Below, in pieces: positions 1-9,576 of a stretch of 64,000 nt of DNA. The notes beneath the pieces were generated by a model. The model was not told the origin of the DNA. It worked only from the letters and a program-made list of their open reading frames with translations, and made no database searches. The stretch is taken from positions 32,723 through 96,722 of the forward strand of contig NZ_JAELUH010000010.1 of assembly GCF_016429215.1 (NCBI RefSeq). The letters are read 5' to 3'. Numbering within the stretch: the first letter of the stretch is position 1; each line of letters begins with the position of its first letter. The position numbers and the translations under genes are program-made. This DNA is from Herbaspirillum sp. ASV7 (lineage in GTDB: Bacteria; Pseudomonadota; Gammaproteobacteria; Burkholderiales; Burkholderiaceae_D).

Positions 1-418
1 GGTTGGTCGCGCCCTGCAGCAGCTCAGGCACCGAATAAGGCTGGCCAGAGACGCCATAGACGGAGCGGAAGATGCCCTCGATCATCAGCGTGATGCCGAA
101 GGTCAGCAGCAGCCCATAGAGATGGTCCAGCTTGTAGAGCCAGCGCAGCATGGTCTTCTCGATCAGGATGCCGAAGGCCCCGACCAGGAGAGGTGCCACC
201 ACGAGCATGACCCAGTAGTTCAGGTCGAAGTAGCTCAGGCCCATCCAGGCCAGGAAGGCGCCCAGCATGTAGAGCGTGCCGTGCGCGAAATTGATCACGT
301 TGAGCAAGCCGAAGATCACCGCCAGGCCCAGCGAGAGCATGGCGTAGAAGGAGCCGTTGACCAGGCCCAGCAGGAGCTGGCTCAACAAGGCTTGCAGGGG
401 GATGCCGAATAGTTCCAT
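1..418 (-). CDS. livH: Branched-chain amino acid ABC transporter permease LivH (partial, cut by window edge)
   Basis: This is the N-terminal ~139 residues of an inner-membrane permease that forms half of the translocation channel of a branched-chain (or related) amino-acid importer. Reading down from the ATG at 418 gives MELFGIPLQALLSQLL, then hydrophobic segments containing GLVNGSFYAMLSLGLAVIFG and VINFAHGTLYMLGAF, both hallmark LivH/HAAT permease motifs. The 3' part lies outside the window. It is co-oriented with the substrate-binding gene (stop at 539) and with livF and livG further upstream, so it is probably a distal gene of the same operon. Substrate specificity cannot be read from this fragment. 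Confidence 0.93.
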   Translation of the reverse strand, partial: MELFGIPLQALLSQLLLGLVNGSFYAMLSLGLAVIFGLLNVINFAHGTLYMLGAFLAWMGLSYFDLNYWVMLVVAPLLVGAFGILIEKTMLRWLYKLDHLYGLLLTFGITLMIEGIFRSVYGVSGQPYSVPELLQGATN

Positions 419-538
419 AAAAACCCGTTCGTCCAGATGGGTGAAAAACGCAATCGCCTACAGCAAAAATCTGCCATCCCCGCGTGAACAGAAATGACAG
501 ATTTTGCTGGTCGATCCGATTGCCTTACTGCTTGCTGC

Positions 539-1753
539 TTACTTCCAGGCGGCGCACTTGGACTCGGCCTTGGTGGTCCATGCCTGTTCAGCAGGAATGG
601 TCTGCACCAGCTTGTAGTAGTCCCACGGATACTTCGATTCCGATTGCGCCTTGACCTGGTACAGGTACATGTCGTGCACCACGCGGCCGTCAGCGCGCAG
701 GTAGCCGTTCTTCTGGTACATGTCGTTGAACTTGGCCTTGCGCAGTGCGGCCATCACCTTGTCGGAATCGTCGGTGCCGATTTCCTTGACGATCTTCAGG
801 TACTGCAGGGCAGCCGAGTAATCGGCGGCTTGCAGCGAGGACGGCATTTTCTTGCGCACGGCGAAGTAGCGCTTGGCGAAGGCACGGGTCTCGTCGTTGG
901 TATCCCAGTACCAGCTGTCGGTCAGGTACAGGCCTTCGGTGCTCTTCAGGGTCAGCGAGTGCACGTCATTGATGAACACCAGCAGACCGGCCAGCTTGGC
1001 GGTCTTGGTAATGCCGAACTCGTTGGCGGCCTTGACCGCATTGATGAAGTCACCACCCGCGTTGGCCAGACCGATGATCTGGGCCTTGGAGCTCTGCGCC
1101 TGCAACAGGAAGGAGGAGAAGTCGGACGCGCCCAGCGGGTGCTTGACCGAACCCACCACGGTGCCGCCCGACGCCTTCACGACGTTGGCGGTATCGGCTT
1201 CCAGCGAGTGGCCGAAGGCATAGTCGGCGGTCAGGAAGAACCAGCTCTTGCCGCCCTGCTTCACCACGGCCGAACCGGTACCCTTGGCCAGGGCCACGGT
1301 GTCGTAGGCGTAGTGCACGGTATAGGGCGAGCATTCTTCATTGGTCAGGCGGGCCGAGCCGGCGCCGATCTGCATGTAGACCTTCTTCTTCTCGGCGGCG
1401 ACCTTGGCGCTGGCCAGGGCGGTACCGGAGTTGGTGCCGCCGATCAGCATGTCCACGCCCTGCTGGTCGAACCATTCGCGCGCCTTGCTGGCGGCCACGT
1501 CGGCCTTGTTCTGATGGTCGGCCACCAGCAGTTCGATCTTCTTGCCATTGATCGCGCCACCCATGTCGGCAATTGCCATCTTGATGGCTTCCGCACCGCC
1601 CTGGCCATCGATGTCCGAATACACGCCCGAGATATCGGTGATGAAGCCGATCTTGATCACGTCGCCCGAAATCTGGGCCGAAGCCGGTGCCATCGCGAAT
1701 GCTGCCGCTGCTGCGGTGACGGCCAGTGCCATTGCCTTGAGTTTCATTTTCAT
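539..1753 (-). CDS. Periplasmic substrate-binding protein of a branched-chain amino acid-type ABC transporter
   Basis: A 404-residue Peripla_BP_6 (LivK-type) solute-binding protein that captures the ligand in the periplasm and delivers it to LivH/LivM. A Sec signal peptide covers about residues 1-26 (a KMKLK basic start, an alanine-rich core, then APASA before the cleavage site). The mature start IKIGFITDISGVYSDIDG and later GGTNSGTALA fit the family fold. The Shine-Dalgarno AGAGGAG abuts the first ATG (1753). The second ATG (1747) has better spacing, so translation may start two codons later. The gene lies between livF and livH on the minus strand. Members closer to amide/urea binding proteins exist in this family, so the ligand is not certain. 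Confidence 0.9.
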   Translation of the reverse strand: MKMKLKAMALAVTAAAAAFAMAPASAQISGDVIKIGFITDISGVYSDIDGQGGAEAIKMAIADMGGAINGKKIELLVADHQNKADVAASKAREWFDQQGVDMLIGGTNSGTALASAKVAAEKKKVYMQIGAGSARLTNEECSPYTVHYAYDTVALAKGTGSAVVKQGGKSWFFLTADYAFGHSLEADTANVVKASGGTVVGSVKHPLGASDFSSFLLQAQSSKAQIIGLANAGGDFINAVKAANEFGITKTAKLAGLLVFINDVHSLTLKSTEGLYLTDSWYWDTNDETRAFAKRYFAVRKKMPSSLQAADYSAALQYLKIVKEIGTDDSDKVMAALRKAKFNDMYQKNGYLRADGRVVHDMYLYQVKAQSESKYPWDYYKLVQTIPAEQAWTTKAESKCAAWK

Positions 1754-1920
1754 CTCCTCTGTTATGAAGCCCGCTAAGTGGTTTTGATGCGAGACAACCC
1801 GATTGCTACGGAGACAGGATCGCTGTCCCCGCGAACGTACTTATTGGTTAAATTCTTGTCGTGGTGAAGCTGGTGACACCGTCGGTGCTGCACCGTGCAC
1901 ATTGCCCTGCGCGCGGTGGA

Positions 1921-2676
1921 TCAGACGCCGAGCAACTCGTTCAAGGTCGCCATCTTCGATTCCAGCTGGGCGGACTCGAAGGACTCGACGATCTGGCCAT
2001 GCTCCATCACATAGAAGCGATCAGCCAGGGGTGCGGCGAAACGGAAGTTCTGCTCGACCATCACGATGGTGTAGCCCTTGGCCTTGAGCGTGGTGATCAT
2101 GCGCGCCAGGGCTTGCACGATGACCGGGGCCAGGCCTTCGGAGATCTCGTCGAGCAGCAACAGGCGCGCGCCGGTGCGCAGGATGCGCGCCACCGCCAGC
2201 ATCTGCTGTTCGCCGCCGGACAGGCGGGTGCCCTGGCTGCTGCGACGTTCCTTCAGGTTGGGGAACATCTCGTAGATCTCGTCGATGGACATGCCACGAT
2301 CGGTCTTGGAGACGAAGGGCGGCAGCATCAGGTTTTCTTCCGCCGAGAGCGAGGAGAAGATGGCCCGCTCTTCCGGGCAGTAACCGACGCCGTGATGGGC
2401 GATCTTGTGGGTGGCCAGGTTGATGGTTTCCTGGCCGTTGATCTTGATGCTGCCCTTGCGCGTCCCCACCAGCCCCATGATGGAGCGCAGCGTGGTGGTA
2501 CGGCCGGCGCCATTGCGGCCCAGGAGCGTGACCACCTCGCCCTGGTGGACGTTCAGGTTGACGTTGTGCAGGATGTGCGATTCGCCATACCAGGATTGCA
2601 GGTCGCTGATCTGCAGCACCAGCGGTGCAGTGGACGACGACGTCTTCACGGTGGCATTCATGGTTGCGGTGCTCAT
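1921..2676 (-). CDS. livF: Branched-chain amino acid ABC transporter ATP-binding protein LivF
   Basis: A 251-residue cytoplasmic ATPase subunit that drives import together with LivG. A LivF-typical core follows a ~20-residue Thr/Ser-rich N-terminal tail. The Walker A reads GRNGAGRTT (about residues 53-61), with arginine where the usual P-loop lysine sits. The signature LSGGEQQMLAVARIL is present, then Walker B LLLLDEISEGLAP and the H-loop VEQN. Its ATG overlaps the livG stop (ATGA), so the two are translationally coupled. The K-to-R change lies in a well-conserved context, and I believe similar LivF proteins carry it, but this should be verified. Confidence 0.93.
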   Translation of the reverse strand: MSTATMNATVKTSSSTAPLVLQISDLQSWYGESHILHNVNLNVHQGEVVTLLGRNGAGRTTTLRSIMGLVGTRKGSIKINGQETINLATHKIAHHGVGYCPEERAIFSSLSAEENLMLPPFVSKTDRGMSIDEIYEMFPNLKERRSSQGTRLSGGEQQMLAVARILRTGARLLLLDEISEGLAPVIVQALARMITTLKAKGYTIVMVEQNFRFAAPLADRFYVMEHGQIVESFESAQLESKMATLNELLGV

Positions 2677-3446
2677 CAGTGCGCTCCCTGCAGTTCGGCG
2701 GAGGTGCTGCCCATGTAGGCTTCCATCACCTGCGGGTTGCGCGAGACTTCTTCATAGTTGCCTTCGGCCAGCAGCGCGCCTCGTTGCAGCACGCTGATGC
2801 GATCGCAGATGCCCGAGATCACGCTCATGTTGTGCTCCACCATGAGGATGGTGCGGCCCGCCGAGACCTTCTTGATCAGCGCCGTGACGCGGTCCACGTC
2901 TTCGTGGCCCATGCCCTGGGTGGGTTCGTCCAGCAGCATCAGCTCCGGTTCCATGGCCAGGGTGGTGGCGATCTCCAGGGCGCGCTTGCGGCCATAGGGA
3001 AGGTCTACCGTGGTGGTGCGGGCGAAGCTGGTGAGGTCCACCTCTTCCAGCAGCTGCATGGCGCGCTCGTCGAGCTGCTTCAGGCTGTCGCCGTTCTTCC
3101 AGAAATGGAAGGAGGTACCGAGCTTGCGCTGCAGGCCGATGCGCACGTTTTCCAGCACGCTCATGTGCGGGAAGACAGCGGAGATCTGGAAGGAACGGAT
3201 GATGCCCTGGCGCGCGATCTGCGCCGGAGCGTCCATGGTGATGTCTTTGCCGTTGAACAGGATCTGGCCCGAGGTCGGCACCAGGAACTTGGTCAGCAGG
3301 TTGAAGCAAGTCGTCTTGCCGGCGCCGTTGGGGCCGATCAAGGCATGAATGTGACCGCGCTCAATTTGCAGGTTGACCGCGCTTACTGCCGTGAAACCCT
3401 TGAATTCCTTCGTCAGGTTCCGTGTCTCCAGAATGACGTCTGTCAT
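2676..3446 (-). CDS. livG: Branched-chain amino acid ABC transporter ATP-binding protein LivG
   Basis: A 256-residue ABC ATPase of the LivG type. It has Walker A GPNGAGKTTC, a long LivG-specific insertion between Walker A and signature, a degenerate signature (LPYGRKRALEIATTLA), Walker B LMLLDEPTQGM and H-loop VEHNM. I place the start at the ATG at 3446 (MTDVILETRNLTKEF) behind an AAGAAGAGA ribosome-binding site. The open frame reaches 3494 without a better site. It is the first gene of the transporter cluster in the window, and its 3' end overlaps livF. The promoter should lie in 3447-3659, which holds AT-rich sequence around 3610-3640. Confidence 0.92.
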   Translation of the reverse strand: MTDVILETRNLTKEFKGFTAVSAVNLQIERGHIHALIGPNGAGKTTCFNLLTKFLVPTSGQILFNGKDITMDAPAQIARQGIIRSFQISAVFPHMSVLENVRIGLQRKLGTSFHFWKNGDSLKQLDERAMQLLEEVDLTSFARTTTVDLPYGRKRALEIATTLAMEPELMLLDEPTQGMGHEDVDRVTALIKKVSAGRTILMVEHNMSVISGICDRISVLQRGALLAEGNYEEVSRNPQVMEAYMGSTSAELQGAH

Positions 3447-3659
3447 AGTCTCTTCTTTCCCTTTGATGCCCGCGCCGGTTGATCCGGTCGTCAAGGCCTG
3501 CCTGCTGCGGTTGGTCTGAATCTTTTGGATTCAGGAACCGCCGTTTTTACCTGGCGAATCGAGAAGCTCGTTTTAATATTTGGCGCATAGTAGCCGAGTC
3601 GTACCATTCCTACAATACGTATAAGTACCGTATCGACCAGCGCCCGGGAATTGCCCTTT

Positions 3660-5279
3660 TCACGCCCGGGAAAGCAGGCTGGAAGCGACTTTCTCGGCAA
3701 TCATGACAGTCGGCGAATTGGTGTTGCCGGAGGTGATCGAGGGCATCACCGAGGCATCGGCCACCCACAATCCGCCCACCCCGCGCACCCGGCATTGGGG
3801 GTCCACCACCGCCATCGCGTCATCGCTGCGCCCCATGCGGCAAGTGCCCACGGGATGGAAAATGGTGGTACCCACTTCACCGGCGGCACGGTAGAGGTCT
3901 TCCTCGCTCTGGTAGCTCGGCCCCGGCTTGAATTCCTCGGGACGGTAGCGTGCCAGGGCGGGGGCGGCTGCGATGCGGCGGGTCAGGCGCAGGGAGTCGG
4001 CGGCGACCTTGCGATCCTCGGCCGTGGCGAGGTAGTTGGTGGTGATCCGGGGGGCCAGGGCGTGATCGACCGAGGCCAGGCGCACGTGGCCGCGCGAGGT
4101 CGGGCGCAGGTTGCATACGCTGGCCGTGAAGGCAGGGAAAGGATGCAGCGGATCGCCGAACTTCTCCAGCGACAGCGGCTGCACGTGGTACTGCAGGTTG
4201 GCGCTGGCCTGGCCCGGATCGGACCTGGCGAAGGCGCCCAGTTGCGAGGGTGCCATGGACATCGGGCCGCTCTGCATGAGCAGGTATTCCAAGCCGATCT
4301 TCATCTTGCCCAACATGGTCGAGGCCATGGCATTGAGCGTCTTGGCCCCTTGCACCTTGAAGGCCATGCGGATCTGCAGGTGGTCCTGCAGGTTCTCGCC
4401 CACGCCCGCCAGCGGCTGCACCACCGGGATCTGGTGCTGCTGCAACAGCTCCGGCGCGGCAATGCCCGACATCTGCAGGATATGCGGCGAACCGATGGCA
4501 CCGGCGCAGAGGATGGTCTGGTCCGCCTCGGCGAACCAATCGCTGCCGCCACCGGTGAATTCGACGCCGGTACAGACCGGCCCGGACGGTCCCTGCGTGA
4601 AGCGCAGCTTCCTCACGTGCGAGCCGGTCATGATATCGAGGTTGCCCTGCTTCATGGCAGGCCTCAGGAAGGCCTTGGAAGCGTTCCAGCGCACGCCGCG
4701 CTTCTGGTTGACGTCGAAGTAGCCACAGCCCTCGTTATCGCCCTGGTTGAAGTCGTCGAGCCTGGGAATGCCATTCTCGGCGGCAGCCTCGCGGAAGGCA
4801 TCCAGGATGTCCCAGCGCAGGCGTTGCTTCTCCACCCGCCATTCGCCGCCGGCGCCGTGGAACTGGCTGGCGCCGAGATGGTAGTCCTCGCTCTTGCGAA
4901 ACAGCGGCAGCACGTTGTCCCAGCGCCAGCTATCGTCGCCGGTCACCTCGGCCCAGTGATCGTAGTCGCGTGCCTGGCCGCGCATGTAGATCATGCCGTT
5001 GATGGAGGAGCAGCCCCCCAGCACCTTGCCGCGCGGGTAGATCAGGCTGCGTCCGTTCAGGCCCGGATCGGCCTCGGTACGGAACATCCAGTCGGTGCGC
5101 GGATTGTTGATGCAGTAGAGATAGCCGACCGGGATATGGATCCAGAGGTAATCGTCGCGCGCCCCTGCTTCGATCAGCAGCACCTTCACGCCGCGCTGCT
5201 TGGAAAGACGGTTGGCCATGACGCAGCCGGCAGTGCCGGCGCCGATGATGATGTAGTCGTATTGCCCTGCCGATTGCAT
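3660..5279 (-). CDS. GMC-family FAD-dependent oxidoreductase (choline/alcohol dehydrogenase-like)
   Basis: A 539-residue flavoprotein of the glucose-methanol-choline family that oxidises an alcohol group with FAD. An N-terminal Rossmann motif DYIIIGAGTAGCVMANRL (about residues 8-25) is followed by the GMC signature GKVLGGCSSINGMIYMRGQ near residue 85. The second GMC signature region (CAGAIGSPHILQMSGI) and the C-terminal catalytic block HPVGTCRMG and ...NTNSPTVMIAEK are intact. Length is normal. It lies between livG and the aldehyde dehydrogenase gene on the same strand, so an alcohol-to-aldehyde oxidation feeding the next enzyme is possible but not shown. The substrate is unknown; many relatives are called choline dehydrogenase without proof. 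Confidence 0.88.
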   Translation of the reverse strand: MQSAGQYDYIIIGAGTAGCVMANRLSKQRGVKVLLIEAGARDDYLWIHIPVGYLYCINNPRTDWMFRTEADPGLNGRSLIYPRGKVLGGCSSINGMIYMRGQARDYDHWAEVTGDDSWRWDNVLPLFRKSEDYHLGASQFHGAGGEWRVEKQRLRWDILDAFREAAAENGIPRLDDFNQGDNEGCGYFDVNQKRGVRWNASKAFLRPAMKQGNLDIMTGSHVRKLRFTQGPSGPVCTGVEFTGGGSDWFAEADQTILCAGAIGSPHILQMSGIAAPELLQQHQIPVVQPLAGVGENLQDHLQIRMAFKVQGAKTLNAMASTMLGKMKIGLEYLLMQSGPMSMAPSQLGAFARSDPGQASANLQYHVQPLSLEKFGDPLHPFPAFTASVCNLRPTSRGHVRLASVDHALAPRITTNYLATAEDRKVAADSLRLTRRIAAAPALARYRPEEFKPGPSYQSEEDLYRAAGEVGTTIFHPVGTCRMGRSDDAMAVVDPQCRVRGVGGLWVADASVMPSITSGNTNSPTVMIAEKVASSLLSRA

Positions 5280-5319
5280 GCTGTCTCCGCTGTGTTCTTG
5301 TTCTTTGTATTACCCAGGC

Positions 5320-5412
5320 CCGTTCGGACTGAGTAGCGCCGCAGGCGCGTATCGAAGGCCCACCGACGGCACACCTTCGATACGTCGCTGCGCGACTACT
5401 CAGTCCGAACGG
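5320..5412. repeat. REP-like long palindrome between GMC oxidoreductase and aldehyde dehydrogenase genes
   Basis: Perfect 17-bp inverted arms (5320-5336 and 5396-5412; CCGTTCGGACTGAGTAG and its complement) enclose a second, imperfect inverted pair containing TATCGAAGG / CCTTCGATA. Half-repeats of the form CCGTTCG...GAGTAG...TATCGAAGG are widespread dispersed intergenic repeats in proteobacteria. Here two copies face each other and would fold into a ~93-nt hairpin in the short gap after mmsA. Confidence 0.8.
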
Positions 5413-5438
5413 TAGTTCATCAAACCACCCTTCCTTGC

Positions 5439-6950
<1,512 letters not shown>

Positions 6951-7081
6951 AAGGTTTCCTTTGGTGTTGTCGATGGCAGCGGGGTGATCCGTCTCACGAT
7001 CCCCCTGAATCCTGGCCCCCCTCGAACGGGCGGCAGTGAAGAGCAAGAATAGCCCTCCCCGACGACCGCATCCAATGAGGA

Positions 7082-7114
7082 ATTATCAAGAGCAATATAA
7101 AAACTGCTTATAAT
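7082..7114. promoter_or_regulatory. Candidate LysR box / overlapping divergent promoter
   Basis: AT-rich block in the mmsA-lysR divergent gap. An imperfect inverted repeat ATTATCAAG ... CTTATAAT flanks a spacer, and the right arm contains a perfect TATAAT (7109-7114) that could be the -10 of the lysR transcript. The reverse strand offers GATAAT for mmsA. Position and symmetry suit an autoregulating LysR protein, but no -35 is convincing. Confidence 0.4.
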
Positions 7115-7231
7115 CCTTTTTTCTTGCCCACACGCTACCCACAAGAAAATCACAGGCTTTCCACCGGGATATCCACGGGCTTATCCACACCTTGGATATG
7201 GGATTTGAAAGATGGATCGCGGAAGATATCA

Positions 7232-8116
7232 ATGGATCTGACCCAGTTACGCGCATTTATCTCGGTTGCCCATGAAGGCAACCTGACCCGTGCCGCTGAA
7301 AAACTGCATCTGACCCAACCCGCGGTCAGTCTGCAAATCAAGGCCCTGCAAGAGAGTCTGGGTCTGCCATTGTTCAATCGCAGTGCAGCCGGCATGGTGC
7401 TCACGGTCGAAGGCAACAAGCTGCTGCCCCTGGCCGAGCGTGTCCTGGCTGATGTGCAGGAGCTGCGCCGCCACGCCAACGAATTCCGATCCAGTACCGG
7501 GGCGCTGTCCGGGTCCTTGGCCATCGGCACCATCCTTGATCCCGAATTCATCCGGCTGGGGGTATTCCTGAAGTTGCTGGTCGAACGTCATCCGCAGCTG
7601 TCGACCCAGCTTTCTCACCACATGTCGGGGTCCGTCCTCAATGAAGTTCGCGCCGGCAAACTCGACGTGGGATTTTTCCTCGGCGACCCCGGCAAGGGCT
7701 TCCACGCCATGACGTTGACCTCCTTCACCTACAAGGTCATCGCCCCGGCCGGCTGGAAAAACCGTGTCAGCGGCAAAGGCTGGAAGGAGTTGTCACGCCT
7801 GCCCTGGATCTGGACACCTCCCGAATCGGCGCATCATCGTTTATTAAGCAAGATCTTCGCGCAACATCACGTAAAACCACATACTGTGGCCCTAGTTGAC
7901 CAGGAATCCTCGATGCTCGACCTGGTCAAGTCCGGCGTGGGACTGTCGCTGGCGCGGGCATCGATTGCCTTGAGCCAGGCCCATGCCCATGGTCTGGTGA
8001 TTGCCGATGCGGTCGAACTATCGACCGAACTGAGCTTTATTTCCCTAGAGAAACGACAAAATGACGATGCCATCCAAGCCGTTTTCCAGTTATTGCAGGA
8101 AATATGGCAATCCTGA
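7232..8116 (+). CDS. LysR-family transcriptional regulator (divergent to mmsA)
   Basis: A 294-residue LTTR. The N-terminal winged helix-turn-helix spans about residues 1-60 (MDLTQLRAFISVAHEGNLTR, AAEKLHLTQPAVSLQIKALQ), followed by a linker helix and a periplasmic-binding-protein-like effector domain. I choose the ATG at 7232, which opens directly on the HTH. The longer open frame back to 7124 adds non-conserved residues and covers a DnaA box (TTATCCACA at 7181). Divergent placement beside mmsA suggests it controls that gene in response to a pathway metabolite. Confidence 0.88.
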   Translation: MDLTQLRAFISVAHEGNLTRAAEKLHLTQPAVSLQIKALQESLGLPLFNRSAAGMVLTVEGNKLLPLAERVLADVQELRRHANEFRSSTGALSGSLAIGTILDPEFIRLGVFLKLLVERHPQLSTQLSHHMSGSVLNEVRAGKLDVGFFLGDPGKGFHAMTLTSFTYKVIAPAGWKNRVSGKGWKELSRLPWIWTPPESAHHRLLSKIFAQHHVKPHTVALVDQESSMLDLVKSGVGLSLARASIALSQAHAHGLVIADAVELSTELSFISLEKRQNDDAIQAVFQLLQEIWQS

Positions 8117-8326
8117 CATTACTTGCTGGTAACACGGTGTTCCTGGTTATCGGATGAATTGACCAATATCTCCGTCTTCCTGCCGAACCCAAAGGGCCGT
8201 TGAGCGGGTTCTTGCCTTTGCCAAGGGCTTTTTGACGGGTTTTGGTGTTTGAAAAGCAATTTTTTGGAAAGATGTCCACCGCGAACCCTCTTTCGGTTCT
8301 TTAATTTAGATGTGGATATATATAAA

Positions 8327-8372
8327 TAGTAGTGATTGTTAACGTCGCCAAAAACTGTGGATAACTTGGTTT
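8327..8372 (+). repeat. Imperfect direct repeat with DnaA box, copy 1 (pairs with 9127-9173)
   Basis: Starts TAGTAGTGATTGTTAACGTC and ends in a perfect DnaA box TGTGGATAA (8356-8364) extended by CTTGGT. A near copy occurs 800 bp downstream on the same strand. It sits in the 433-bp gene-free gap 8117-8549, next to the AT-rich TGTGGATATATATAAATAG (8311-8329). The two copies bracket the ferredoxin gene. Confidence 0.7.
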
Positions 8373-8549
8373 ACCTGAAAAAAAACAATCCTTTAGCTCT
8401 TTGATAAACGCTTGGTAAGCTTCTGCATTGCCGACGTACAGATTCTGGACAATTTTTCGTCGGTGGATAAAACGGCGAGATATACCCAAACCGCCCAGCA
8501 GATATGCAAAGAGTTATCCACAGCCGGCTTCAAACCCAGGGAAAAAGCC

Positions 8550-8852
8550 ATGCCACTGCCCGCCAAGCCTCGTATCGAGCTCCTGCCATCGGGTTTGCAA
8601 TTTGAACAAGCGCCGGGTTTGTCCATCCTGCAATCCGGCCTGGCCAAGTCCATTCGCCTGCCCAATTCCTGCCGCAATGGCACGTGCCGGACTTGCATGT
8701 GCAAATTGTTCACAGGGGAAATTCATTACCAGATCGAATGGCCAGGCTTGACCCGCGAAGAAAAGGCCGAGGGCTGGATCCTGCCTTGCGTCGCAGAGGC
8801 CCGCACGGATCTGGTGCTTGAGGTTCCGGACGCCGTCGATCTCAAGACCTGA
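8550..8852 (+). CDS. Small 2Fe-2S ferredoxin-type protein
   Basis: A 100-residue plant-type [2Fe-2S] ferredoxin-like electron carrier. The cluster loop is seen as SCRNGTCRTCMCKL (about residues 39-52), with the last ligand in ILPCVAEA near residue 82, giving a C-X4-C-X2-C-Xn-C pattern. The start at 8550 (MPLPAKPRIELLPSG) gives the normal length. The upstream open frame to 8412 runs through a DnaA box and non-conserved sequence. It stands alone between two long gene-free stretches and ends in a clear terminator (8915-8949). The redox partner is unknown. Confidence 0.85.
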   Translation: MPLPAKPRIELLPSGLQFEQAPGLSILQSGLAKSIRLPNSCRNGTCRTCMCKLFTGEIHYQIEWPGLTREEKAEGWILPCVAEARTDLVLEVPDAVDLKT

Positions 8853-8914
8853 TGTCTTGTCCACCGCCGCTGCCGCAGGTCAGCAGATCTCCGGCGCCTT
8901 GTGGATAAAAAATC

Positions 8915-8949
8915 GCGCTGGCGGGCTCAGGAGCCCTGCCAGCGCTTTT
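8915..8949 (+). terminator. Rho-independent terminator of the ferredoxin gene
   Basis: GCGCTGGC-GGGCTC (8915-8928) pairs with GAGCCCTGCCAGCGC (8931-8945) with a single bulge, followed by TTTTCTTTT. A DnaA box (TGTGGATAA, 8900-8908) lies just before it. Confidence 0.8.
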
Positions 8950-9126
8950 CTTTTCCACAGTCGCTCTCGGTGCTCCAGGAAGAATGATGGTGCTTCCTGG
9001 CGGTTTCCTACCCGCTTCAGCTTGAAACACCTATGCGGGCAGGCAAGTCCTGCCCTTTGTCGACGCTGTGAGGACGCGCCGCAAAGCGCGCGTTCTTCAG
9101 CTTTATATCTAAGCTGTTTATAAAAT

Positions 9127-9323
9127 TAGTAGTGATGGTTAACGTCACCCCACTTCTGTGGATAACTTGGTTAACCCGAAGTAAATCAGTGCTTTGCCTA
9201 AAGCATAAGCACTTGGGCAAGCCCTGTATGAAGTCATAACAGAACTTGGATAAAAAACGGCCTTTGGATAACTTTTCGAGTTTTCCCCAATCGATAAAAA
9301 AGTTATTCAGAACTTTATCCACA
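9127..9323. other. Dense DnaA-box cluster, candidate replication origin (oriC)
   Basis: Within the gene-free stretch 8853-9576, five DnaA-box-like 9-mers lie in 167 bp: TGTGGATAA (9157), CTTGGATAA (9245), TTTGGATAA (9263), TTATTCAGA (9303) and TTATCCACA (9315). The first four to five are embedded in AT-rich sequence around 9240-9310. The cluster begins with repeat copy 2 of the TAGTAGTGA...TGTGGATAA unit (9127-9173). Gene direction does not settle which candidate origin is used; the other is just upstream of dnaA. Confidence 0.45.
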
Positions 9324-9576
9324 GGCATCGACAAAATTGGAAAATTAGGGTCACTGAGAGCGGTTTTCGGCAAACATGCCGATTTCGGGAGATTTCCCCC
9401 CTGATTCCCCGTATTTCACCGTCCTGGATGCACCATTCACAGGCATTTTTGCTGCGCTTCTCCACCAGCGGGAAATCTTGTCCACCGCGCTGCGCGAAAA
9501 AACGGATCAAAAATGCGCTGGGGCAGGAGAGTTATCCCCTGCCCCAGGATGAGGAAAGCGCCCCGTTTTGGGGTGC

